64,000 nucleotides of DNA from Megalonaias nervosa. Its lineage: Eukaryota; Mollusca; Bivalvia; Unionida; Unionidae. Of this stretch, positions 25,660 through 37,160 are shown piece by piece. The stretch's first letter is position 1. Every line of letters starts with the position of its first letter. Below the pieces are notes generated by a model. That model saw only the letters and a program-made list of their open reading frames with translations. It searched no databases and had not been told where the DNA came from. The position numbers and the translations under genes are program-made. The stretch is from contig JAECUM010000789.1 in NCBI GenBank assembly GCA_016617855.1, positions 124,001 to 188,000 on the forward strand, written 5' to 3'.

Positions 25660-27215
25660 TACTGTATTTTCGCATATATAACCCGCACACATGTATAATC
25701 TGCACCCATGTATTACCTGCAAAAAATCACAAATTTTGGAAAAAAGGTTTGTATATCCCGCACCCATGTATTGACCGCATGATCTTAAGTCCCCATACCA
25801 CTATTAATCTAGGCCGTAAATCAAAATCACTGGATAATTTTCACAATAATGTTATTTGGCTTGTAGATACTATACCAAGGTGTTACAATTCCAGAGAAAA
25901 TACAATGTTAACATGCATGTCTCCTTAAGGCATGATCAGTAACAGTTGACTAAACAATACAGAAGTACATAAGTTTTAAAGAATTATGAGTAACAGTTTA
26001 GCTAAAAAAAATTGGATAACTATTACTACAATTCTCTAAGATAAACAAAACTGCCTATGATAACTACAGAGCTACTGTCATGTTTTACATTCATAAGCAT
26101 ACTGAAACCTGTACGTGATTGTGTAATACAAGTGACATTTCAAGAATCAGTGTTTTACAAAGTGCAGTGCAGTGCTGATGTGGTGTGAACTGATACTGGC
26201 TAGATGTTTTATACAACATATTGTGTATATAGTTCACTGACCCTTCATGTGAAGCTGACCATGGCACCTTTCAAGCGCATTAAATTCTTTTGAAGTGATT
26301 CATATAGCTGAATGGCAAACATTTACAAAAACATTTTAATAAAAAATCAATTCATCTGAATGAATTTCATTTAGCCTGCATAAATTGTACTTTCTTTTCA
26401 TAAAATGATATTTAAGTTATTAGTTCTATGATACTTGTTTAGGTACTTCAAATCACCTGTCATTTTTACTTGTGCATAAAATGATGCAAGAACAATTAAT
26501 AAAAAAGGCATACTAAATAGGAACTTGAATACTTATGTACTTTTGTCCCTGTATCAATTGGACAATGCTGCTAATATGGTATAGAAGAGCTACTGCTAGT
26601 CAACAATACAGTCTGCTTCTTTTATAGTGCTCAGGTTTAGGAGAATAAACACCTAAATTAGCATATGATACTGCCAACAAGCGGATTATAGTGGTGCCGA
26701 CTTTTTTTGTTTGTTTTCTTTTTGTGTTTCATCCCAACAAATGTATAGTCTGACGTTTTGAACGTTTTGATAATTTTCATGTGGAAGCCACCCATCACGT
26801 TGATAAAAAGCTACCCATCACGTGACCTGTACCCTTTAAATTACTTGTACTTGTTGCATTCAGACAACTGCAATGTATAGTATTGTTTAACCTTGTACAG
26901 TTTTTAACCATGGGAAAGAGGAAATCATATTACAGCAGAGTTTAAATTGAGAGTAGTGCAGTTTGCAAAAGAGAAAAGAAATAGGGCAGCAGGAAGAGTT
27001 TTCTGCAGATGAGAAATCAATTAGAGATTGGTAACAAAACTCTAACTAACTTGTGGCTTACCAGACCATGGGAATTGCATGTAATAAATTATTTTGAAGA
27101 AATCAGTGTTTGTGTTTTAAAGTTTTTGCATACCCCACACCCTTTTAAATCCCCACACCCCATCCTAAAATTTTTTTTGGTACATCCCACAGGTTATATA
27201 CACGAAAATAAGGTA
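25660..27215. mobile_element. TIR element nested in DIRS C
   Basis: Left end TACTGTATTTTCGCATATAT and right end ATATACACGAAAATAAGGTA are inverted copies, with TA at the borders. Inside, next to each end, lie phrases CCCGCACCCATGTAT (left) and CCCCACACCC (right). At 1.56 kb it has no recognisable transposase. It interrupts DIRS C, so it is younger than that element. Confidence 0.72.
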
Positions 27216-27822
27216 GTGGAAGTCCTGACATTCAGAAGAACCTGTGGAATCATATGAAGGGTGAAACATGTAAGCGAACATTCTATACCACCTCAAGCTG
27301 AAGGCATCCACTGCCCAGGCTCTTTGGTCTTTGACTGGTAAGACATAAAATGGGAGGTTCTTGTTCAGTTTCATAGCAAACAAGTCTACCAAAGGCCTCA
27401 TCCATAAACTGAATAGGAACTCTGCTACTGCCTTATGCAAAGGCCATACTATGAGAACTAACTTGCCTGTTGTGGACAGACTGTTTGCAAGAATATTTGT
27501 CTTGCAAGGACTATGGCAAACTTTTATGGAAAAAAAGTAAATCTGCTCTGCATAGAAAGCTCCAGACCTCCATGCAAGAAAAGAAGCATGTGTGTCTCCT
27601 TGTTATCTGAGACATGCAACCACCAATGTGTTGTCTGAATAGATTATCATGTAAAGACCCCTGATTTTTTTGTCTATATGCCATTTGGTCTAAAAACACA
27701 GCCCTCATGTCAAAATTATTTACATGAAGGATTACATCCCTGGGAGACCTAAGGCCCTGGAGAAGTACACCATTTGATTCTAGATGAGTGTCACAACCTG
27801 AATCTGACACAATGATGGACAA
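27216..27822 (-). pseudogene. DIRS C RNase H region
   Basis: Two minus-strand frames overlap this stretch. The upper (27511-27822) contains VNNFDMRAVFLDQMAYR and DNLFRQHIGGC, then CFFSCMEVWSFLCRADL, the body of a DIRS RNase H. The lower (27165-27440) contains VDLFAMKLNKNLPFYVLPVK and AWAVDAFS, the hallmark C-terminal end. They are separated by a frameshift. Confidence 0.75.
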
Positions 27823-27850
27823 TAAACTGTTGAAACCTGTTTAGCAGTGA

Positions 27851-28560
27851 CAGAAACTTTGACATGCTGTTATTTTCACAAGGAAAAGGTTATCATACTG
27901 TTTGCACCATACAGCTGGAATATTCAATATGCCAATCACAGGCAATAGCAATGCAAAATATGGCCCAAATCTCTTTTAGTGTTCCAATGATCCAAGATCT
28001 TGCAAAATCTGATCAAGATCAAACCTCAAACTGTGGATGCTTCAAGTTGTTCAAGGACCATATCTCTGCAACAAGGCATAAAACTGATAATGAAACACAT
28101 TTTGTTGAAATTAAATGAAATGTGGAATGCCTATTTTAATCAATAAAGGACCTTTGCTGATCATCAAAATCGAATGAGATCATGTTCAAGTGGAGTTTCA
28201 CAGCAAATTGGCTGAAATAAAACAAAAACATCCAGATTCATGAGTATTAATATACCATTAAGATGCCTATTGTAAAATCAATCATAAGCCATAACTCTGA
28301 ACAAAAATTTCCAAATCTGATGATAATTCATCCAAAACCCTCTAGAGATGAAACTTTACTGCAAATTGGCTGAAATCGAACAAATAAACCATGTAAAAAG
28401 TAGCAAATGTAAAAAAAAAAATTACAGACCAAATGTGTTGATATCTAACTCATCTAAACCATGTTAGGATGCAGCTATACTGACTGAAACAGAATGGAAT
28501 GTATAGTTACTAGTGTTTATAAGCTGTGTTCAGATATACTGGAGGATTAGCAGATGTATG
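27851..28560. repeat. Dispersed repeat with internal direct repeats
   Basis: Phrases GCAAATTGGCTGAAATAAAAC (about 28203) and GCAAATTGGCTGAAATCGAAC (about 28361) are about 158 bases apart, in otherwise similar context (TTTCACAG or TTTACT before). ATGATCCAAGATCTTGC and TCAAACCTCAAACTGTGG nearby belong to the same family. Non-coding. Confidence 0.5.
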
Positions 28561-29252
28561 GATATTATTTCTATACATTTATGTACCAGTAGCAGGAATC
28601 CAAAAGTCTAATGTCTCTTGCCAGGAATTCTTTCTCAAAAATTAATGATGCAGCCCTGTATTTTGTGCAATTTAATATACATTCAGAGAAGGAATAAAAA
28701 GTCATAACCAAAAAAACACTAATATAGTGAGACTGAAGGAACAGCAAATTTTGAACTGGAAGTGACATTATCTGGTAAATTTAATATACCAAAAAATATC
28801 ATTGGAAGTTCATAATCTGCTAATGTATTATAGTATTTACTATTATCCTACATGTTTCACTACAATTCTCACACACTATACATAACAAGAGTTCCTTGAA
28901 GAGACTGATGATCTACTGGGCATAAAGAATTTCCAGGAATTCAAGATTTAAGACCATTTCTTCCTGTTACTGCAGAGTGTTCAAACCATCTTTGATAGTC
29001 TTCAGCAATCACAAGATCTTCAAATTAGGTGTTGTGGTGGGCATACTGGACATCAACTTGGCACCATTTTCATTTAAGCCCAACAAGGCATCATAAGAAG
29101 TCTTGTTGTGGAAATCCCATGCTAATATGACTTTAGGTTTTGAAGGAGCAAGGATAAGATTTTCAAGATTGATGCCATGGTGGTGATATTTAATATCAAA
29201 TTGGCACCATTTCTTTTTAGTACCAACTGGACAGCACAAGAAGTCTCTTTGG
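28561..29252 (-). other. SIDT intron; short direct repeat
   Basis: Phrases ATCAACTTGGCACCATTTTC (29049) and ATCAAATTGGCACCATTTCT (29195) lie about 146 bases apart, each followed by a CCCAACAAGG or CAACTGGACAG segment, suggesting an old duplication. No gene is seen. Confidence 0.4.
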
Positions 29253-29375
29253 TGATACATGTATTACGACTTTATAGTCATAAAACAAGTAACAAGAAAG
29301 AGTTAGAAGCAACAAGATTTGTAAAATTCAACAAAATAATTTATTTCCCAAGAAAATAAAGTGAAAATGTAAAAA
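29253..29375 (-). repeat. Diverged LTR-tail fragment (copy 2)
   Basis: GACTTTATAGTCATAAAACA leads into AAGTAACAAGAAAGAG and AATAATTTATTTCCCAAG, then AAAGTGAAAATG. It matches the fragments at 14997 and 46995-47365 and the reverse complement of the Gmr1 LTR end. Confidence 0.45.
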
Positions 29376-30456
29376 ATAACTATAAAAAAAAGTGTTTGAT
29401 AAGATAGAAAAATTACTTATAAGGTATATAAAATATAAGATGGGCCGCTTAGCTCAACTTGTAAAGCATTAGATACCTGCCCAGGCCAGCCAGTCAGCTG
29501 CCTCAAGGTATCCATGTGAAAGGCACAATGCTCCCATTATCCTCAGCATGATTAATGTGTTAAAAGTGCTGTTAAAACTGACCAACTGACCAATGGCTAG
29601 AGATAATTACAAATGTCAGCATAATAATACTGAAAATGTAAGCACATACAAATTGTATCCAACTTACCACCCGATCTGTGCAGTGGTGCATTAGGGAGAT
29701 TTTCTACTGATTGGAGATATCACATAAACTATGATTATAACTGTCGGATGTATCACACAACCAATGATTATAAACTGTAAGAGATATCAAATAAAATACC
29801 ATATATACTTGCTTATAAGTCAGTGTTTTTTAAAACTCAGTTCAGTTCATGCATTAGTTGAGGGACATCTAATACACATGACATACAGTAAATTTTATAA
29901 AACTTGGGGTAATACTGGAAACTCAACATGTTAGCAGTATGCAGAAATACTGTTGTTTCATATATTTTCCCATTTCATGTCACTATTCCCATTCAGAAAT
30001 GTATATATGATATGCACTGTTATCTGTTTCATTATGACATTCATTACACGATATTTACATCTGCAATTATCTGGATTTAATTTGAAAATGTAACTGGTAA
30101 ATTAAATATTACTGGTTGTAAAATGAAGTGTCCATTAATGTTGTTTACCATGGGTGTTTACAAGTATACTGCTTCCATTTTTGTATAACCATGAACAGCT
30201 TGTATTTGTATTTTATTTTGTGCCTGACTTACACAGTCAACTATGTTCAATGAAATGAAAGTTTGATTTGGTTTATATTCTCCTTTTCCATCAGCTAGGT
30301 CAAATTCATATGTGATATTTCTCAAGCTATCTGCCAGTGCATGTGGGCCAATAAGAACTTGGCTTGAATGGCAGCACTCCCTTTGTTTTCAAGCTGACAA
30401 GCCTTGATCAAGCTGTTAATCTGACACTTGTTCAGTGCCAAGTAGAGTCCTACATG
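29376..30456 (-). other. SIDT intron, no recognised element
   Basis: A tRNA-like phrase (GCTTAGCTCAACTTGTAAAG) occurs near 29447 without a B-box. Otherwise AT-rich sequence with short frames only. Confidence 0.4.
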
Positions 30457-30809
30457 TGTGCATCTGACCATAATCCCTATGACTGACCCACAAATCTGAC
30501 ACTTGATCAGGGACATGTAACTGAAGGTGGCTATTTTAACTGTCTATAATCCTACTGCACAACTGACATCTGTTCAGTCACATCCTTTTATAGATTTCAA
30601 ACTGTATGATCAAAGTGTCACTTACAGAACCCATGCTCTGTCTCCACATACGCAAATGCATATGACTGTAAAGACAAGGATTCAGAGTTGAAAGAGATGT
30701 CAGTTGTGCAGTAGGATTATAGACTGTTAAAATAACCACTTTCAGTTACATGTCCCTGATCAAGTGTCAGATTTGTGGGTCAGTCATAGGGATTATGGTC
30801 AGATGCACA
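30457..30809. repeat. Foldback: 115-bp inverted repeat
   Basis: Arm 1 (30457-30571) and arm 2 (30695-30809) are reverse complements with about three mismatches by eye. Shared blocks include CATCTGACCATAATCCCTAT / ATAGGGATTATGGTCAGATG and AATCCTACTGCACAACTGAC / its complement. The 123-base spacer is unrelated. RNA from either strand would fold into a long near-perfect hairpin. No TA or other target duplication is obvious at the outer ends. Confidence 0.9.
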
Positions 30810-31122
30810 TCTCCCACATATTTTTCAAATATATATATACATTAAATAATGAGAATTCTTGATAAGCTTCAGGTAGATTCCAGCTTTACTCACATTTTTG
30901 GCCACGTCTTAAGAGTCTGAATCAGGAGCTCTCCCTAAAGTTCAAGAAGATAGTTCATGTTCTTTAAACATATTCTTTCACACAAGAAATCAATTACTCA
31001 TCATTGAGGCTACTTACTATACAATATTTTACATATGGTATAACAAAGGAACTTTTCTCCCATATTAAATATTCTCGATGTTTAATAAAAACGAGATAAT
31101 TTGAAAGAATGTATTTACTTAC

Positions 31123-31228
31123 CTTCATTACAATGTAAAACACACAATACAGGATCAAGTTGCCAATGAATATGGCAAGCAGGTAGCTGGCAAAATCTCC
31201 AGGATTGGTGATGGCGCCATACAGTGCT
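31123..31228 (-). CDS. SIDT: SIDT exon with a transmembrane segment
   Basis: The exon has 106 bases between acceptor CCTACAG (31229-31235) and donor GTAAGT (31117-31122). Its first base completes a codon begun in the exon at 46391-46437, then 35 codons read ALYGAITNPGDFASYLLA and IFIGNLILYCVFYIVMK. This is a very strong match to the SIDT segment with the P-x-D-F-A-S-Y box followed by a membrane helix ending I-x-M-K. It joins in phase 0 to the exon at 23986-24096. A decayed second copy lies at 44980-45073. Confidence 0.95.
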
Positions 31229-31732
31229 CTGTAGGATTGGGCAGGAAGCAGGAAATGGGAAAGAATGGTCATAAACAGAAATGATAAGGGTTCATGCTGG
31301 TGTAAGGACAATGTTTTGAAAAGAGAGAAATCTTATAAGCCTAGAATGAATTACTGTTAATTCGTTTATTTTGTGGGTATTAATTTCATGCTTTTGTAAA
31401 AATGAAATTTTCGTCAGTACATACACATATTGGGGATTGGTTCCTGTTGTTTCCATGGAGAAATTATTGATTATTGGGTCTTTAAATTTTTGCTTTTTAG
31501 CAACCACCAAAATCACAAAAACTGGTGTCCATAGACCTAACCCAACCATTTGTTCTCTGCAAAGATCTTATTATTTTCTGAAATTACGGGCCATGGCAGA
31601 GAAATACCATACAGCAAAAAATTCACTGGTGGACATTCTGCATTTGTGCATTAGCAGTTCGAACAGAGTTCAACAGTTGGCAGACTGATGGACTGGTAAG
31701 TGGTTGGTGTAGAGAGGAATAACAGTGTGACC
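31229..31732 (-). other. SIDT intron next to the acceptor
   Basis: Intron sequence; the plus-strand frame here (31371-31688) shows no family resemblance. No element is recognised. Confidence 0.45.
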
Positions 31733-33171
31733 CCGCTATAACAATTGCTCTAACACAAATTTGGATATAACACAATTGTGGCATAATTTTCTTGTACGTG
31801 AAAAAATATTTTTTCTTCTTAAAAATATTAAAGTGTAAAAAGTTTATTCAGGGACAGCACTGGGCTTCACCAAAGTGACAAATTGTGATTGTTTTTCTTT
31901 ATTGGCAACAAAATATACCACCTGGCAATTCTTCTTTGTGACAACATTGTTGGCTGTTTACACTTGTGTATACAATCTTGGATTTGAAGTGGAGTGCAGT
32001 GTGACAGTTTATAGTGATGTCTAGCACTGGGGTACCATGCCGCAGACATGTGGCATGATGTCCCACCCAGTCACATTATCCTGACACCAGGCCGACCAGT
32101 CCTAACACTAACCTCTTAATGCTAAGCGCCAAACGAGGCAGCTGTTAGTACCATTTTTTAAAATCTCTGGTATGACTCGGCCGGGGTTCGAACCCATGAC
32201 CTCCCGCATCCGAGGCGGACGCTCTAACCACTAGGCCACCGAAGCGGTTATTTGATGTTGTCACCAGAATAATAAGCGGGCATTTGCTTTCTCCTACAAT
32301 GTTGTTCTAGCTGTGATTTTAACAACACATGCACTCTGCAACAAAGCAAGCTGACAACAATCTTCGATAAAAATAAAGCACCTTTCTCAAAGAATGTCAG
32401 TACAAAACTTAAATGCAATGGACTCTAACTGTTGCATTTTCCAGAGTGGCTGGAAGATGTGTATTGTACCACAAAAGTTTCCTTTTTGCAGGAAAAAAGT
32501 TTATGCTTATGATTGCTACCAAAAGAGGCATAAAAGGCAAATTAAATTTTCCAATCTTTAGAAACCAAAGATATCTGGTTATCATGCTGCTTTTTAATTT
32601 GGTCACATTTTCATTTCCCTCTGAGCAGCCTCAACCGAGTAGCCTAGGTCAGATGACAGCATCTCCAGCTGGCCAAAGTCTAGGCCAGTTTAAAAATATG
32701 TACATGTAGCATGTAAACAACTATAGCCACATGCTATTGGTGACTATATTCTTAGTAATGAATTGTTCAGTGACGCGTTTGTTGACAATGGAATACAGCT
32801 CAAATGAGGACTACAATTTTTTATATACAGTATTTTGTTTTCTAAATGGATGTGACTGATACATGAAATATATAACATGTGATCAAAATCGAGTTCATGG
32901 ATTTTTTCACATACATGTACAGTACTTAACATATTATGGCCTGTACTACACAATATAAGTTGTCATTATACAAGTGTTTTTCAGACTAGTTTTGTCTTCA
33001 TTTAATGAAAAGCACATATTTTTGCACCCTCTTGTAACACCCTACCTCCGCCATCTTTTTTTAGGTACATACATCATTTTCTTCAGCTGACTTGGCTCGC
33101 TATAATGTGGTTCTGTCTAATAACATGGTCGGGTTCTGTGGACCCCAATGTGCTACAGTGGGGTCACACTG
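31733..33171. mobile_element. TIR element, 1.4 kb, same family as 21186-23160
   Basis: Starts CAGTGTGACCCCGCTATAAC; the right end is GTGGGGTCACACTG followed by TA. Internal blocks follow those of the 21186-23160 copy. A tRNA-Pro-like SINE occupies 31996-32248, where about 700 bases of the other copy are missing, so a deletion accompanied or followed that insertion. No transposase frame is seen. Confidence 0.8.
31996..32248 (-). mobile_element. tRNA-Pro-derived SINE (copy 1)
   Basis: On the minus strand the right end is tRNA-like: A-box GGCCTAGTGGTTAGAGC, anticodon arm TCCGC-CTCGGAT-GCGGG (loop with T33 and anticodon CGG, proline) and B-box GGGTTCGAACCCC. A non-tRNA body follows (GCTGCCTCGTTTGGCGCTTA and onwards). 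It lies inside the TIR element at 31733-33171. The tail seen in copy 2 is absent. Pol III promoter boxes look intact. Confidence 0.85.
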
Positions 33172-33384
33172 TACTTATAAACAGTGATGGAAAGATATGA
33201 TGCATTGGATCAATACATGAGGGATTAGACTTCCTGTGTGGGTACAAAGGTCAGTCCATCAAAGTGACATCATTAGTTGTGAGCTGTCTAGAATCCAGAA
33301 CTTTTCATGGTAGACCATCCACCGCTGAATTTTCCCTTTTACATCTGATCCCCACCACAGCCAGTAGTATCAGAAAGTAATATA
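33172..33384 (-). other. SIDT intron between elements
   Basis: Nothing recognised. Confidence 0.4.
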
Positions 33385-33795
33385 AAAAAGGCAGTGAACA
33401 ACTTGTTGGTCCAGCACAGACCCATATCTTCCATTACATACTGCAGCAACAAAGAACAACTTGTTAGTCCAGTACAGACACAGATGTTCCGTGACATAAT
33501 GCAGCGATAGGGAACAACTTGTTTGTTTACTACAAACCCAGATGTTCCATTACATAATGCACTGGCAGTAAACAACTTGTTGGTCCAGTACAGACACAGA
33601 TGTTCCATTAAATAATGCATTGGCAGTAAACAACTTGTTGGTCCAGTACAGATGCCGATGTTTTGTTACATAATATAGTGGCTGTAAATAGCTTATTGGT
33701 CCGGTACAAACCAAGATGTTCCATTACATAATGCAGTGGCAGAAAAAAAACAACTTGTGGGTCTAATGTTCCACTAGGTAATGCTGTAACAAAGC
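33385..33795. repeat. 58-bp minisatellite, about 7 units
   Basis: The phrase ACTTGTTGGTCCAGTACAGA recurs at 33401, 33459, 33517, 33575, 33633, 33691 (as GCTTATTGGTCC) and 33753. Spacing is 58 bases throughout, with one unit longer by an A-run. Each unit also holds GATGTTCCATTACATAATGC. The units are diverged, more so at the edges. Confidence 0.92.
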
Positions 33796-35558
33796 AATAG
33801 TAGGGTTTATTATGTTCATTTAATTTATGATCTCAAACCAACATCACTGACCCCAGTAAGGTACACAATATGCCATGGCAGATTCGACCTAATATCATCA
33901 AACTCTTGGCTTCAGTTTTTTACAATCAGCCATCAGAAACAAGCATTTAAAAGTTATGTCATTTATAACTGTTTAGAAAAAAATCTCACGCTGAGTTTTA
34001 GGATTTCAAGGCCTGGTTCCACACTACTTGTAGCTAATAGTGCATTATACATGTCCATGGGTAAATATGATATTGAGGGCCCCTCAAGTTGCAAATTTTT
34101 CACTTCTAACCTATTTATTATGGATGGCTTGGTGTAAAATCTAACCTTGACTTTAGTTGCTCTCATGAGCAGATTACACAGGTTCCAAGCTATCTTGACA
34201 GAAGGCAAATTTTGCAGCACAATGTTTCTCCAAGAATACTTACCTGATCTCATTAACATCATGAATATAACATGCTATTATTTCTAAATTATGAAATATC
34301 ATTTTTTCTGTCTATATCATGCAGACTCTTGCCTATTACCTCCCCATGTCATTTATTTTTACCTTTATGCATGTGTTTTATGTCTGAATGTAGCATGAAA
34401 GTTTTACTATTATGTACATAATTTTATTGAGAACTGCTGTGCTAAATTTCAGCTTAATTAGAAGAACATAAATAAAAAAATAAAAAAATAAAAAATTTAT
34501 TGCAAATAGCCCTCTCTGTAAAAATCTGCAAGCCAAGTGCTGTCAGCAAGTTTCAGGGATACAGGCACTGGTAAGGCTAACAATGCTCAAGGTGATCTCT
34601 GCAAGTATGCTGTAGGTGAATGCCTAGCAGTTTGGCTCAGGGGTTAATTAGTTATGAATTGACACTGAATAATTAACACTATCAACACATGAAATTCATT
34701 CCATTTTATGTACACAGAAATTCCACTTGTCATCTCTCTTGCAATCTTAACCTCATGTAAATACTCTGTCAGAGTCTGTCAAGTAAACGTCTACTTCCAG
34801 CAGCTGATTCTTGTAATTTTCTTCATTATCTAATCTGAATATTTCCAATATTTTTGCCACTATTGAAGTCAATTTTTTTCTTTTGTTCAGCATTGTTCAC
34901 TCTATGTAAGCTAAAATTTTATTGTGTTAAACTGTCTGCATAATTAGGAAATGGCTTGAAATCAACCAATGGTTTGCACCGATTTAACTCATCGTGCGAG
35001 ATACAGGCCTAGAAAAATACTGCACCTCAGACTTGGCACATGGGATACAAGGTAGGTAAACTGGCGATGTTATCGTGGCACTCGAGAGATGAGAGAGGTA
35101 AAGCACAATGAGTTATAGTGGCTGCAGGGGTTAATGAGTTAAGCCATGAAGATCGCACTTGAAAGGTGATATCCTGCTTTTCTGCCTTGACAGGAGAAAA
35201 AGTCTTTTGCAGCTGCCATGACTTGTCCCTGTGCAATTCACAGACAGGATCATGCACGGTCACTGCTCTCGACTTATATCAATAGACAAGAGGGGAATGT
35301 ATGATGACTCTCGCTGACGGTAACTGGTTCTTGGCCATAAAGCCTCGTTTAGTCATAAAGATCACTAAAGCATCCAATATGAACTGAATATTGATTTTGT
35401 TGACTGAAAGGGCATGCAACTCACTCACCCTGCAAACCAAAGTAAAACCTTATCAGAAATGGGTTTTATATGATAACAGCTTCAGTGAGGTTCTGGCTAA
35501 TGACTTAAACTTTTCAGAGTTGAACCTTGTTAGGACACAGGAGTGAAGGATTTTGTTC
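33796..35558 (-). other. SIDT intron, no gene
   Basis: TCTTGCCTATTACCTCCCC (34325-34343) is the reverse complement of a block at 43616-43634. An A/T-rich run (AAATAAAAAAATAAAAAA) is at about 34467-34495. No coding segment is recognised. Confidence 0.4.
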
Positions 35559-37160
35559 TATTTACACAATATAAAAATAGATGGAATGATGGATAGGTGG
35601 ACCAAAACTGAAATCGCTAATTCACCCAACACTCATGTACCAATAGCTGGACTGACTGACAGGTGAACTGCGAATATGATACACTGCAGCTTAAGAAGAA
35701 CTAATAGAGTAGTAATATCAACTCTTTAATAACACTATATAGCATTGTAAAACAATATATATATGTATACATCTTTGGCATTCCTTGGGTCGCACCCTCC
35801 GCTGCATGAGGTTAATGTGGTAAGCTGGAATAGAAGCATGCAGTATCTATGAGGCGGAATCGCCAGTATGACTGATGTCAGGGCCGAATAGCCAACATGC
35901 ACTACCTATGAGGCGGAATCGCCAGTATGACTGAAGCACTATCTATGAGGTGGAATCACCAGTATGACTGATGTCAGGACCGAATGGCCAACATGCCCTA
36001 TCTATGAGGCGGAATCGCCAGCATGACTGATGTTAAGGCAGAATTGCCGATGTTTGACTGACTGACATAACTGTTAAGGCAGAACTGCCACTGTATTGAG
36101 GCAGAGTCGCCATAACTTGTTATGTCTGTAAGTCGAGTGGATTGGGGACAGAATGCCCAATGATGCAATAGCGGCGAATACCACTTGGAGAAGATACGGC
36201 AAGAGTAGCCTGATAGTATGAGGGGTCTGGTTGCCACCTCCAGAGATAGTGGAATTAGTAAGCAGGAGGAGGTTAATCAAAAGACCTGAAGGCGAAGGGT
36301 GAGCCGGATGTAACAGAACTGCAGGCAGCAGTTGGGGCGGTGGAGTATACAAAACAAACTGTCCACTCTCAATGCTGATCACTGGTACAATGCATGACCG
36401 CTGTCAGCTACCTCAGCATAGAGACCCTTGTCTCTGATTGGCTGATAGCCAATCAAACTAGTGTGCGTGTCCACTGAACTGACCTTGAACTGACCCATAT
36501 AATGGGCCTTAACTGGAATCCATTCTTTGTGTAAACATCATTTAATTGCATTAAACACCTATTTACACAATATAAAAATAGCTGGAATGATGGGATAGGT
36601 GGAACATAACTGAAATCGCTAATTCACCCAACACTCATGTACCAATAGCTGGACTGACTGACAGGTGAACTGCGAATATGATACATTGTAGCATAAGAAG
36701 AACTAATTGAGAAGTAATATCAACTCTTTAATAACACTATTTAGCATTATAAAACAATATATATGTATACATCTTTGGCATTCCTTGGGTCTCACCCTCC
36801 GATGCGTGAGGTTAATGTGGTAAGCTGGAATAGAAGCATGCAGTATCTATGAGGCGGAATCGCCAGTATGACTGATGTCAGGGCCGAATAGCCAACATGC
36901 ACTACCTATGAGGCAGAATTGCCTGTATGACTGAAGCACTATCTATGAGGCAGAATCACCAGTATGACTGATGTCAGGGCCGAATGGCCAACATGCCCCA
37001 TCTATGAGGCGGAATTGCCAGTATGACTGATGTCAAGGCAGAATTGCCGATGTTTGACTGACTGACATAACTGTTAAGGCAGAATTGCTGCTGTATTGAG
37101 GCAGAGTCGCCATAACTTGTTATGTCTGTAAGTCGAGTGGATTGGGGACAGAATGCCCAA
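35559..37160. repeat. 1-kb tandem duplication with mini-hairpin arrays
   Basis: Two direct copies start at 35559 and 36562 (TATTTACACAATATAAAAAT). They match closely for about 600 bases up to ATTGGGGACAGAATGCCCAA (36162 and 37160); the first copy then has about 400 unique bases. Both contain a series of short inverted repeats with a GAAT loop (see findings). The arrangement looks like terminal repeats of a retroelement whose Gag-like ORF lies at 38072-38830, but target duplications were not found. Confidence 0.8.
36435..36505 (+). promoter_or_regulatory. Candidate promoter: CCAAT palindrome plus TATA-like box
   Basis: Arms TGATTGGCT and AGCCAATCA, 3 bases apart (36435-36455), form two facing CCAAT boxes. 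About 40 bases downstream, CCCATATAATGGG (36494-36506) contains a TATA-like core that is itself palindromic. Spacing is plausible for a Pol II promoter directing transcription towards the Gag-like ORF at 38072. There is no direct evidence of activity. Confidence 0.4.

Larger units (their letters stand above)
24600..27850 (-). mobile_element. DIRS-type retroelement C, truncated, with nested insert
   Basis: A minus-strand DIRS relict in the SIDT intron. It keeps a recombinase core-binding segment (25322-25413) and RNase H pieces (27216-27822) but no RT, so it is truncated at its 5' (right) end. A TIR element (25660-27215) has inserted between them. The remaining halves read in the same orientation and in the order expected for one element. 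Confidence 0.68.

Noticed and set aside
29440..29520. tRNA-like A-box phrase GCTTAGCTCAACTTGTAAAG
   Set aside because: No B-box and no second copy found in the window; too little to call a SINE or tRNA.
32172..32248. Possible tRNA-Pro gene on the minus strand
   Set aside because: The acceptor stem does not close and the tRNA-like part continues into a repeated body present at 41377-41700, so it is a SINE head.
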